DNA of 64,000 bases from Cryptomeria japonica (taxonomy: Eukaryota > Streptophyta > Pinopsida > Cupressales > Cupressaceae): assembly GCF_030272615.1 (NCBI RefSeq), contig NC_081406.1:141268361-141332360 (forward strand). Reading direction: 5' to 3'. Under the pieces are notes generated by a model. That model did no database searches and was not told the origin of the DNA. It saw only the letters and a list, made by a program, of their open reading frames with translations. The translations under genes and the position numbers were made by a program. Positions 22,461 through 32,595 of this stretch are shown piece after piece; within the stretch, counting starts at the first letter, position 1, and every line of letters starts with the position of its first letter.

Positions 22461-23533
22461 TGTAGGTCCCAGAGACAACTCAGAGGGGGGGGGTGAATCA
22501 GTTGTCTAATAAATTCAAACCAAAAACTTATTAACCAACTTAATGCTTAATACCGGTAAATCAGTTAAGTCTATCGGTAGACACTGTTAACAGTAAATTG
22601 CTATATTGGTAAGAATTAATGCAAGAAACATAAGCACAAAGTCATCCACAACACATGACACCAATATTTGTATGTGGAAACCTTGTAAGGGGAAAAACCA
22701 CAATGGGAAACCTTACCCACAATCAGATGATACTACTGCAGATAGTAAGTGTACAAGAGGGGTTTGTACATGCAGAAAGGCCAATAGCCTAGAGCTCACT
22801 GCTCAATCACAAATGGGAGTCACACTGACTACAGTTGGATGGTTAAATCCAATAAGAATGTACTGCACAAAATAGCATCTTCATATGCTAGATTCAATAC
22901 CGGTGTAATGTTGATATGCTTCTACAAAAACCTAACTTCACCTTCAAATGATGTCTTCATGTATGCCTCTGCTTTATCTCGCATATACCTTTACTTAAAT
23001 CTTTTTCGCATTCCACACTTGATCTTACAAATAAGATCTTACATTTATACCATACCCTAAGACCAATTTTAGTAGGTCGGCTCTACAAGATATTACAATA
23101 AAAATATTTTACAAACAATACAATATCCGATGCAATAACCGATTGAACATGTCGGCTTAATGCATTTACAACAATAATAAATCATCTCCATAGCGTGCCA
23201 TGCTGATCTGGAAAAGATAAACCTGTCGGTGTAACCCTAGATAACCTAGACCTATTTGCCGGTAAAAGCAAATATGCAAATAAGAATATACCAATGATTA
23301 TTATTTCAAAATAAAGTGTCCACATGATGTCTTTGACATTACCAAGTGTCTTCCATGTCATTCCAGGTACCGATGAACATTATATCCTGGTAGTTAATCA
23401 TATACCGGTAACTATTGCATAGTTTACTGTTTGCCGATGTTTACTGTTTGTTGGTGAATGTTACTGAATCTCCAAAGTAGGTGTATTTAGTAGGTGTTGA
23501 CATCAATGACAAAACCATACCAAAATACCAACA
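22461..23533 (-). repeat. Copia-2 5' LTR
   Basis: This 1073-bp LTR begins TGTAGGTCCCAGAGACAAC and ends AAAATACCAACA. Near 23430-23462 it carries an extra copy of a TTTACTGTTTG-containing segment that its partner lacks, which explains most of the length difference. The run of G after CAGAG at about 22485-22493 is the U5 C-tract on the coding strand. Confidence 0.9.
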
Positions 23534-23682
23534 TCTAATAGATAGTCTCTTCTGTCGGTAACACTAGAACTTCTACCGATAACCTTGAAACTTGTTTGTC
23601 GGTAATCATCATATCAGCTAGTGTTGACATTAATGAAAAAACATCAATGCAACACATAATCAATTCATCCATAATGCCAACA
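23534..23682 (-). repeat. Solo LTR, right part
   Basis: These last 149 bp of the solo LTR that starts at 15722 end in ATGCCAACA, followed by the second GTAGG target duplication. The part contains TCGGTAACAC and TTGTCGGTAATCATC, words typical of the U3 end of copia LTRs in this window. Confidence 0.8.
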
Positions 23683-24739
23683 GTAGGAGAGGTTATCATT
23701 TGCTCAAGCTAAGAGGAAGGAACTTTTACAAAATCTAGATGATGAAGAGAAGAATGCCCTTAAGGAATTATGTCAGAAGCTGAGTCAAGAGAATAATGTC
23801 ATGAAGAATAAGATGCAAGACATGACCATGAGTATGTCCAAGGAAATTGAAGACCATATGAAGAATGAAGAAAATCTTGCTATATCTCTGAAAGATAGAT
23901 CTGAGGAATGCATTAGGCTAGCGCATGAGAATGATGTGGTGAGAATTGAGTTGGTGCAATCACAGAACGATGAGAAAGAGTTGGAAAGAATGGTGACACT
24001 CCTAAGAAGTGATCTAGATGCTGCAAATGAATATAAAGAATATTTCAGGGTTAGTTCTGCAAGGCTTGATGAATTATTGAAGGATCAAAGAGACACTAGA
24101 GACACTAGAGGTCTTGGATTTGAGCATGGAGAAAGCTACGATACTGCAAATTAGGGAAATATACTAGGCAACTGGAATCTGAAATCACTGGTAAGGAAAC
24201 CCAATACACACAAATTTAATGGTAGATGATTTGTTTGTAATAAGTTTGGTCATAGAGCAAGTCAATACAAGAATAGAGAAAATCAAAATCATAATGCAGT
24301 TCCCCATCAGTGTTCAAATTGTAAGAAGTATGGTCATAGGACAAAAGATTGTAGAATTAATGTGAGCTATCATGCATGTAGAAATTTTGGACATATGGCT
24401 AATCAATGTAGGTCAAAGAACGGTCAAGAACTCAACAAAGCTATTCAGGAGAACAATGTTACTTGCTATGCATGCAACAAAATAGGACACATTGCTCAAT
24501 ATTGTATAAGAAAGAATACACCAAAAGGGAATGACACATCTAATGAGAAGGGAAAGAAAAAGGTTGATGAAATCTAGCAAGCTCATGCTAAATAGTGGGT
24601 TATGAAATCTGATGATCAACCGACAAAGGCAAATTCACTGGTTACTCAACTGGCAAAGACGAATGTTCCTGCACTAGTAGGAAACGCATCCGTAACTAAG
24701 GAATTAGCCTTAGGGGGAGGAAAATGAATGATAGATTCT
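23683..24739 (+). pseudogene. Outer copia gag, 3' part, to protease start
   Basis: The gag frame continues from 15717. It begins with a long coiled coil (open at 23801-24154; LERMVTLLRSDLDAANEY) and a DTRGLGFEHG motif also found in Copia-4. Four zinc knuckles follow at about 24225-24520: VCNKFGHRASQY (degenerate), CSNCKKYGHRTKDC, CHACRNFGHMANQC with Tyr-His-Ala at its head, and CYACNKIGHIAQYC. After a linker the frame reaches MIDS at 24727-24739, the start of the IDSG protease site. Similarity to copia stops there because ORF A's element begins. Several stops make it dead. Confidence 0.75.
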
Positions 24740-25076
24740 CCATTAGCCCTGGTAGTGGTCTGGAAGCTTGTTTTAGATCTTGGTGAAGTCAGTTTGGAGG
24801 ATTACCGATGCTGAGATAATGGATTTTGAATCTGGTACAATATGTTAGCATGTATTAATGTCAATAATGAATTAGGGTTTCATAGGATAAAAAGAATATG
24901 TTGCTTCATTTCTGATCACACAACACTCAAAGAAAAGCAGAGTGAGTTTAAGGCGATCAAGGCAATTAAGAGTATTTTCCAGTGATTTTCAGTATTGTTT
25001 GAGCAGATTTTCAAAGGTTTTCACCGGCTTAGGTTGAGAGGTATTTTCTCTATTTTCAAGCTATTTTTCTAAAATT

Positions 25077-26433
25077 GTGAAGGCTTCTGGATCTGCTCCC
25101 ACTCCGACAGATGTGGCTACCCCTGTTGTGGTGGATATTAAGAATCATCCATGTCCAAAATTTATGCAATGCCCTCAAATTGCAAAGGTCGATGACTCAA
25201 TCGACACATTTTCTTGGGTTCGTGGTAGATTTCTTTATGTGGAAGATGTGAGAGAATATATTCACTATACTCTGGAGGATCTAGGATCATCTGAGATTAA
25301 ATCAATGTACTTGTCCACTTTGCTGAACAAGGATGTATTGATCAAACCCAAATTTCAAATTCTGATGGATCATATTTTCATCAATATTCTAGAGATTCCT
25401 GAGTTTGAGGATGAAATGATTTAGTATGTGCTGAGCAGAGTCTATTGTGAGTTCATATAGCTTGACTGACCCTACAAAATCATCAAGGAGGGGATTTGTG
25501 CTATCACCGGTTTACCCCAGGTTGGACAAACACTAGGTTGGAGGAAGATTCTGAACAATGAAATGAACAAGCTAACAGCTGGCACCTTTGACAACCAATC
25601 GATGCAGATTAGTACTATCAGAGATAAAGATGTTCAATTTGCAAGCATGGTGATCGGATACAAGGTAACCCAATCTAAACGGTTGAACTCTGTTTCTAGT
25701 TCCTATATCTACTATGCACACAAGATGGTAAAGGAAAATGTGAAATATGATCTATGTCAGTGGATGTGCGATGAATTGATTTCAAATTTGGGAAAGATTA
25801 AGGGAAAAATAAAAAGTACATTCTAATATGGGAATCTCGTTGTTTGTTTAATGCTTTTCTTTTTGAATGAGATACCGGGATCTAGTAAGAGGCAATGGGT
25901 CATTGATATACTAGTAGGAAAAGAAATTAAGGATGTCTTGAGGAATTTGGGATAGGACAAAGACTCCATTATGTGGGATTTTTTCAAAGCATTTCAGAAA
26001 ATAGTGAAGAAGAGGGAAAGGATTCCTAAGCATATAGTTGACAAATACTTTACCGACATATGCTTCATGGTGAAAAAGGATGAAACTTTAATGGAGACAA
26101 TACAATGTAGAACTATTTGGGTTACTAAAATGGGATATGAGGTTGATGCACAGATCTTGGATCTTTATGCCAAGATGCTTATAGATGCCCCAGTTGATGA
26201 GAAGGAGAAAAATTTTGGTACTACAAAGTAGAAGGAATCTGAAGTGAAGATAGGTTTCAGTAAGAAGAAAAGGGAAGGTAAAATAAATAAGGTTGGACAA
26301 GTTGTCTAGAAGATGTCTTCTGAGATCAAACAAATCATTGGTTTGGCAGAGATATCTCCTCCAGAAGCAAGAAATGGCAAGGGTATATCGAAGAGGAAGA
26401 AATCAGAGACTTTTATTGCTCATGTTGAATCTG
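25077..26433 (+). pseudogene. ORF A, 5' part: large protein of unknown function
   Basis: The frame opens at a GTG (25077) followed by KASGSAPTPTDVATPVVVD; the original start may have been ATG. Open stretches at 25077-25424, 25563-25826 and 25971-26231 lie in continuous protein-like sequence broken by point stops. The block VKYDLCQWMCDELISNLG with IKGK (about 25739-25830) followed by a hydrophobic LMLFFLNEI aligns with ITFDYASYIADAIHGG and FGWYSLLMHLFLF of ORF C. The end is basic (SKRKKSETFIAHVESG), where Copia-3 enters at 26439. No Gag, Pol or transposase motif was recognised. Confidence 0.6.
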
Positions 26434-26438
26434 GTTTA

Positions 26439-27676
26439 TGTTGGCCATTTGGTGGAATTGATTATGTGTTGCATTGATGTTTTTTCATTGATGCCAACAC
26501 TAGTTGTTTGGATGCTTTACTGGCACCCTTTTGGTCCTAGGAGGTTGAGTGGTTTCTAGTTGATTTGTATCTGGCATGATCTGGTAGGCTCGAGTATAGT
26601 TTGGTGATGGAATTGGCTTGTTCATGATACTCATGCTCATATTCAATCAGTTGGTTTTGTTCTCGTTATCAGATGCTATCCTGTTTGCTTAGAAGCCTGG
26701 TTTTTGGTTCTGGCGAGGGTTTGACCAACAAAGATTTTGATGAAGATCTTTGATGAATTGCATAAGTGGTGTTGGTGCAGCTTCTAGTGGAGTTTCAGGA
26801 TGCTGATGGTGATCATGTTCGAGACTTGGTGGATGGAGATCATTGTTGTAGCGTGTGAGCCTATATTGGGTCTCGGTTGGTCTAGGTTATGGACCGGTTT
26901 AATGAAGCATGTGAATTGGACCTATTGATACGTTTCCTAGATGTCTTATGTGTTGGATATTATTTGTTTGCTCCAAGGATGACATGGTTTGTAATTATGT
27001 AATTGGTTTATTATCCAATGGCCGACCTAAATGTTTATGGTCGAGGGTTTGTATATATAGATGTAAGATCTCATTGTAGATCATCATGGTTATGTTAGAG
27101 GTCATGGTCAAGGGATGTAATGTGCGAATAATGTAATATCATTTAGGTAGATGGTTTGGTCAATCATTGGATATCAAATTGGGTTTATGTAAGATGATTT
27201 AGTCCTCTAGTATTGAGCTTAACTGGAACTGTACTCAGGCATAGGAGATGTTACCTTTTGCAGTTCAACACTTCTCCAGATTGTAGTCTGGATTTCTATG
27301 TAGTAAATGAGACTCCTTTTGTGATGAGAAATGCGCTCTAGGCTGTTGGCCTTGCTGGAAGCATAGGCCCCTCAATTGTAATTCACATACTTACTGAAAA
27401 AGTATTATCTGGCTATGGGTAGGCTTCCCACCCTGGTTTTTCCCTTTACCAAGTTTTCCACATAAAAATCTTGGTGTCATGTGGATGGTATTTATTCTGT
27501 GATTGTTGTTTATGCTTAATTGGTTTAACTTCTATTTTGGTATTTAGTTTAAGCATTCTAGTATTAATTTTTTGGGTTTTGGTATTAAATTTTTAATTGC
27601 TAATGGTTCTGGTAATCTGTGACAACTGATTCACCCCCCCTCTCAGTTGTCTTTCAGTTATTTGAATTGTCTAACA
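26439..27676 (+). repeat. Copia-3 5' LTR
   Basis: This 1238-bp LTR begins TGTTGGCCATTTGG and ends GAATTGTCTAACA. A TATATATA box lies at 27052-27059, about 625 bp before the end, and is matched by CATATATAG at 38873 in the 3' copy. GATTCACCCCCCCTCTCAG at about 27629-27647 is the shared U5 motif. Confidence 0.9.
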
Positions 27677-27690
27677 ATTTGTATCAGAGC
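27677..27690 (+). other. Copia-3 tRNA primer-binding site
   Basis: ATTTGTATCAGAGC follows the LTR. It differs by one base (G to T) from the standard copia site. Confidence 0.85.
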
Positions 27691-27734
27691 TTTGGTCCTC
27701 TTTGTAGAAAGCTTAACCATTTGAGGAAGATCCT

Positions 27735-28560
27735 ATGGCATCTAATAGTTCAAGTTCATCGAGTTCATCTGGAGCTATCTTTCAAAGAGATATTGCTAGG
27801 CTTGATGGAAAAAATTATACAGTATGGAAGATTTAGACGGAGACTCATCTGAGATGTCTTGGCAAGGAGATTTAAGAGATCACACAGAATGGTGTCATGC
27901 CTCATAATCTAGCATCTGGCAATCCTCCTTTGGCAGACCTAGATAAGGAGCTTGGGAATGATTGTAGAGCAAGAGAAGCCCTCTTATGTGCACTTACTGA
28001 TCAACAAATAATGGGATTAACTAACAAATCATCTGGAAAGGCTATATGGGATAAGTTGGAGACTCTTAATGAAGGTGATCCTATAGTGAATATTGTTAAA
28101 CATGATGGTTATCGGGTGAGATATGAAAACCTAAAGATGGAAGAAGATGAAAGGATCATTGCATTCATGGAAAGGGTAAATGAGATTATTATGGGAATTC
28201 AATTTTGTGGTGGAACTCTGAGCAAAGATGAATTTCTTTCTAAAGTTCTAATAGCTCTACCACCAGCTTACAAAATGAAGGATACTTCTATTAATGAGTT
28301 GAGAACAATGGCTAATACATCTATCAACATAGATACTTTGGTTGGGAAACTATCTTCTTTTGAGCTTGAAGAATTTGGACCTTTTGGAGTTGTGAAGACT
28401 GAACCTACTTTTTATGCATCTACATCTACAACTAGTAAGAAAGATTAGAAAGCTTTATATGCAAAGGAATTGGAATATATGAAGAGAGAAGATGATGAGT
28501 TTGAGCAACTTGAAGCACTATTTTCTAGAAGAGTATCTAAAGGACCAATAGGAAGTAAGT
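27735..28560 (+). pseudogene. Copia-3 gag
   Basis: The ATG at 27735 begins MASNSSSSSS, and RLDGKNYTVWKI follows within 40 codons, the copia Gag signature. TAG stops at about 27835 and 27871 cut the beginning. The open stretch 27897-28448 carries REALLCALTDQQIMGL, KAIWDKLETLNEGDP and MERVNEI, nearly the same as Copia-2 Gag. A stop at 28446 and a frameshift near 28560 precede the zinc knuckle. Confidence 0.85.
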
Positions 28561-29214
28561 ATGAAGGAAAAGCACCTTTTTAAATATTTTGCATGTAATA
28601 AGATTGGTCATTTAATATCTAGATGTCTTGAAAGGAATTCAAGATTTGAAGAAAAAGTTAGAAGATCTTTTAAGCCTAACCTTGGATATCAGAACAAGTA
28701 TAAGTATGGGAAAAATAGAGACAAATCATGCTACATAGTGGATGAGGAAGGCATTACTGATTCTGATGATGAACCGGTAGAAGACTCTGCTAGTGGTTCT
28801 GGTAATGGGAAGGAATGGGTGTTCCTGGCTATCAAAAAAGATGATTCGACACTAGAAGAGAATGTACCTAAAGAGAAGGCACTCGCTACTAAAATTAAGG
28901 ACAAGGATGAATGGGTAATTGATAGCGGTTGTTCACATCATATAACTGGAGATAAAGGTAATTTTATGTCTTTGCAAGAATTTGATGGCGGTCTAGTTAG
29001 ATTTGGAGATGAAAAAACATGTATGATCAAAGGAAAAGGAACTATATCATTGGATGGTAAGAATAATACTAACAATGTTTATTATGTTGAAGGTTTCAAG
29101 GGTAATCTTTTGAGTGTAGGAAAATTAGTGGATAAGGGATTTCAATTACAGTTCAAGGATAGAAAATGCAAAATCATTAACAGATCTGTATTGGAGATTG
29201 CAACCGGTACATAG
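28561..29214 (+). pseudogene. Copia-3 zinc knuckle and protease
   Basis: This 217-codon open stretch begins with a damaged zinc knuckle (YFACNKIGHLISRC, first Cys replaced by Tyr). A charged linker and the protease site WVIDSGCSHHITGD follow, then FGDEKTCMIKGKGTISLDG and GNLLSVGKLVDKGFQL. It stops at ATGT followed by TAG. The catalytic Asp is intact, but the knuckle is probably not able to hold zinc. Confidence 0.85.
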
Positions 29215-30105
29215 ACAAAAGGTAACATATTTCATTTGAACTCTGGTGAGAAGACTTGTTTGATTACATAGATTGATGAGAGTTGGATATGGCATAAAAG
29301 GTTGTGTTATGTGAATTTTGATTGTAATATGAAGATCAGTTCAACTAAGGTAGTTAGGGATATACCTAATATTATGAAGCCCTATAATCCGATATGTAAA
29401 GAATGTCAAATGGGTAAATAGATCAAAAACTCTTTTAGGAGTATACAAGATAAATCAAATGATGTTCTTGATCTTATTCATACTGATTTGTGTGGCCCTA
29501 CTAGAGTTAAAAGTTTTCAAGGTGATAGATATTTATTGCTAATCATTGATGATTATTCTAGAATGATGTGGGTTACTTTTCTAAAAGAAAAATCTGAAGC
29601 ATTTGAAAAGTTTAAAATCTCTAGACTAAAGTGGAAACTGAGATAGGACTGAAAATTAAATTTTTGAGGTCAGGTCATGGTGGATAATTCACATCCAGTG
29701 AGTTTAATAACTTTTGTCAGAAGCATGGTATAAGAAGACAATTTTCTAGCTCTTCGGACACATCAGTAGAATAGAGTTGTGGAAAGGAAGAACAAAACTA
29801 TCTTGGATGCTGCTAGAACAATGATGATGGAAGCTAGTCTACCTCATATCTACTGGAGAGAAGTAGTGAGCATAATGATTTATACATTCAATAGAGTATA
29901 TATCAAAGGAGAAATTAGTAAGACACTTTATGAATTATGGTTTGGCAATACACCTATAGTTAAGTATTTCAGAATATTTGGTAGTAAATGTTATATCAGG
30001 AGAGATGATATCATTGGCAAATTTGATCATAGATGTGATGAAGACATATTTCTTGGTTATTCTAATGAAAGCAAGGCATATAGATGTTATAACAAGAGAT
30101 TATAG
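29215..30105 (+). pseudogene. Copia-3 integrase
   Basis: The region reads through several stops: the pre-integrase ESWIWHKRLCYVNFD, then HTDLCGPTRVKSFQGD and LLIIDDYSRMMWVTFL. A frame-damaged stretch follows where the second Asp should be, around 29660-29760. Then come RVVERKNKTILDAA with the catalytic Glu and FGSKCYIRRDDIIGKFD in the open part 29779-30105. It is non-functional. Confidence 0.85.
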
Positions 30106-31215
30106 AGAATTGTGGGGAGTGCTAATGTCAAAGTAGATGAGTTGAACAAAAGTCAAATCAAAGTTTATGATAAGGAACTGGCAGTGGAAATGATTATATC
30201 TAAACCAGTAGCACCTTTACTAGAATATAGTGTTGAACCAGTTACTATGGTAGTATCAAAGAATTCTATAGTGACTGAAGATCAAGGAAGAGGAATAGAG
30301 AGTTAGAGGACTCCTAGGTATTTGAGATTGAATCATTCAGAAGATCATATCATTGGGGATAAGAACAATGGAGTGATGACAAGAAGAAGACTGACAACTA
30401 ATGAGGTATGTTTAATTTCAAAGGTTGAGCTAGTATCAGTAGTTGAGGCATGTAAAGATGAATATTGGTTGAAAGCTATGGAAGAAGAATTAGATTAGAT
30501 TGAGAAAAATAACACATGGACTTTGGTTCCCTAGCCTAAAAATAAGAATGTTATTGGAACTAAATAGGTTTTTAGAAATAAACTAAATGAGGATGGTCAA
30601 GTTATAAGGAATAAGGCTAGATTGGTTTGTAAAGGATATTCTTAGAAGGAAGGAATTGAATATGGAGATAATTTTGCACCGGTAGTGAGGATTGATGCTG
30701 TAAGATTATTTCTTGTCTATGTTGCTTATAAAAACTACAAGGTTTATCAAATGGATGTTAAATGTGCATTTTTGAATGGGGATCTTGATGAGGAAGTTTA
30801 TATTGAGAAACCTAATGGTTTTTCACTATCAGATGATACAAATATGGTATGTAGGTTAAGGAAAGCTTTATAAGGACTAAAACAAGCACCTAGAGCTTGG
30901 TATGCAAGGTTGGATAAATATCTTTTGAAGCTCGGTTTTACTAAGGGTAGTGCTGACAGTAATTTATATTATAAAATCACTGATGATGATATACTAATTA
31001 TGAAGTATGTTTTGATGACATTATTTTTAGAGGTGAAGATAAGTTGTGCATAGAGTTTTCTAAGAATATGGAGAAAGAATTTGAGATGTTTATGATCAGG
31101 GAAATGAAATTTTTCTTAGGTTTACAGATTACTCAAACTGATATAAGTATTTTCATCTGTCAAACTAAGTATGCTAAGGAATTGTTGAAGAAATTTGATA
31201 TGGAAGATTCTAAAA
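30106..31215 (+). pseudogene. Copia-3 reverse transcriptase, N-terminal two thirds
   Basis: After the linker (30112-30306) come [31 protein letters not shown] and QMDVKCAFLNGDLDEEVYIE with core Asp. LKQAPRAWYARLDKYLLKLG follows, then a frame-damaged VDD site (about 31005-31030) and FFLGLQITQTD. The sequence reaches KYAKELLKKFDMEDSK at 31215, where it is cut by the ORF B element and resumes at 37114. Many internal TAG stops look like transitions. Confidence 0.85.
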
Positions 31216-31390
31216 TGTGTTGTCCTTGATTTCAACATGGCCAAAATCATGAGGCAACCCTATGAAACTGGTCCATTTTGTACCTTACGGTCTCTGAGAG
31301 AGCTTAATCGACTTCATCAGTTAGCTCATTTAGCTTCTTGCTTTTTGTTTTTAGTGTTTTCTTAGTTTTTCTAAGTTTACAGTTTAACCT

Positions 31391-32480
31391 TGCAGTTCAG
31401 ACTTTAAAGTCCAAACTGCAGGGTCTTTCTTTGCTTTATGCACATCAGACCTTGAAGTTCGATGTGAATTTGCTAGGTTTTGAAGCCTATAGTTCAGACT
31501 TTAAAGTCCGACCTGCAAGTAGTCTTCCTCTGCAGTTTGGACTTTAAAGTCCAAATTGTAGACTATTTGGCCCAAGAGTGCATGTCGGACTTTAAAGTCC
31601 GACTTGCAGAGGTTTTTACCCTGCATGTTAGACTTTAAAGTCTTACATGCACTGCAAGTTGGTCATTAATGCATCATTAATGGCTAATTTTGGGGGTTTA
31701 TTTAATCCATTTTTGTATTTTATTTTCTCATTTTCACCTGTTCTTTTTTCCTTCCATGCATCTCCTTTGACATTTTCACTTGCCATCTTGTGGATTTGAT
31801 AGCGCCATCATCAGATCTTTCAAAAAATCTCTTGTAGCGAAGGAGGTAGGGTTTTATGTTTTCTTTTCGGGTTTTCCCTTCTTGTTTGCATATTATTTTT
31901 CTGTTTGTTTTATTTTTATTTCCTCTAGGTTTTGCTTGGTGTGTCGGGAGGGCAATCAAATTTTAAACTCCGATTGTCCCCCTCTTTATTCCTCTTTTCC
32001 CCAATGCTGCATAACAGGGTTTAAAGTCCATTATGCAGTTGGATTAAACATCTCCACATAACGGACTTTAAAGTCCAATATGCGGATAATTATCTTCACA
32101 TATCAGACTTTAAAGTCCGTTATGCAGAGATGTGAAGGTTGGTTGACATGTCGGCTTTTAAAACCCGACATGTCAATCAATGGTTTTCCCTTTGTAAGAA
32201 CATCGGACTTTAAAGTCTGATGTGTTGGTTTGCTCAATGGTTTAACCCTTGCACATCAGACTTTAAAGTCCAATGTGCTATTGATCTACCCCAAATTAAC
32301 ACATTGGATTCTAAATTCTGATGTGTTGATAACTCATCCTAGATTTGCACATCGGACATTAAAGTCTGATGTGCTAATAACTTACCCCGAGCTTGCACAT
32401 CGGACTATCAGACTTTAAAGTCCAATGTGCAATTATTATTTTGAAAAGATCATGTCGGACTTTTTTCCCTGACCTACTAT
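31391..32480. repeat. Array of about 14-16 dispersed palindromes centred on TTTAAA
   Basis: Palindromic units of 20-30 bp with core GGACTTTAAAGTCC recur through the region. The best copy, GTCGGACTTTAAAGTCCGAC at 31584-31603, is a perfect 20-bp palindrome. Others centre near 31406, 31502, 31546, 31636, 32022, 32069, 32111, 32159, 32210, 32270, 32313, 32357 and 32418. The arms often extend to TGCACATC and GATGTGCA. Copies are 40-60 bp apart except for a gap at 31650-32005. Many carry paired arm changes that keep the symmetry. The array sits just upstream of ORF B in the same element. Confidence 0.9.
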
Positions 32481-32595
32481 TTTTGGCAGTTTTACTCCCA
32501 AGCCTATTTGAGTCCCGTTTTTCAATCCATTTGAGAAAAAATGATTTTGATAATGATGAGGAGATAATCCTCAATGATGAATGTAGTCATCACGA

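Larger units (their letters stand above)
16837..23533 (-). mobile_element. Copia-2, near-complete Ty1/copia element
   Basis: This 6697-bp element is complete in layout on the minus strand: 5' LTR 22461-23533, primer-binding site, gag, protease, integrase, reverse transcriptase, RNase H, polypurine tract and 3' LTR 16837-17895. Its flanks are TCCAA (16832-16836) and TCTAA (23534-23538), a one-mismatch target duplication. The two LTRs look about 96-97% identical by eye, so it is among the youngest insertions here. The coding region has a few frameshifts and stops, described in the separate entries. It sits inside the solo LTR that itself interrupts the outer copia gag. Confidence 0.9.

Noticed and set aside
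31391-32480. CRISPR-like array
   Set aside because: Repeats are palindromic and diverged, with irregular spacers and one large gap; the genome is eukaryotic and no cas-like genes are present.
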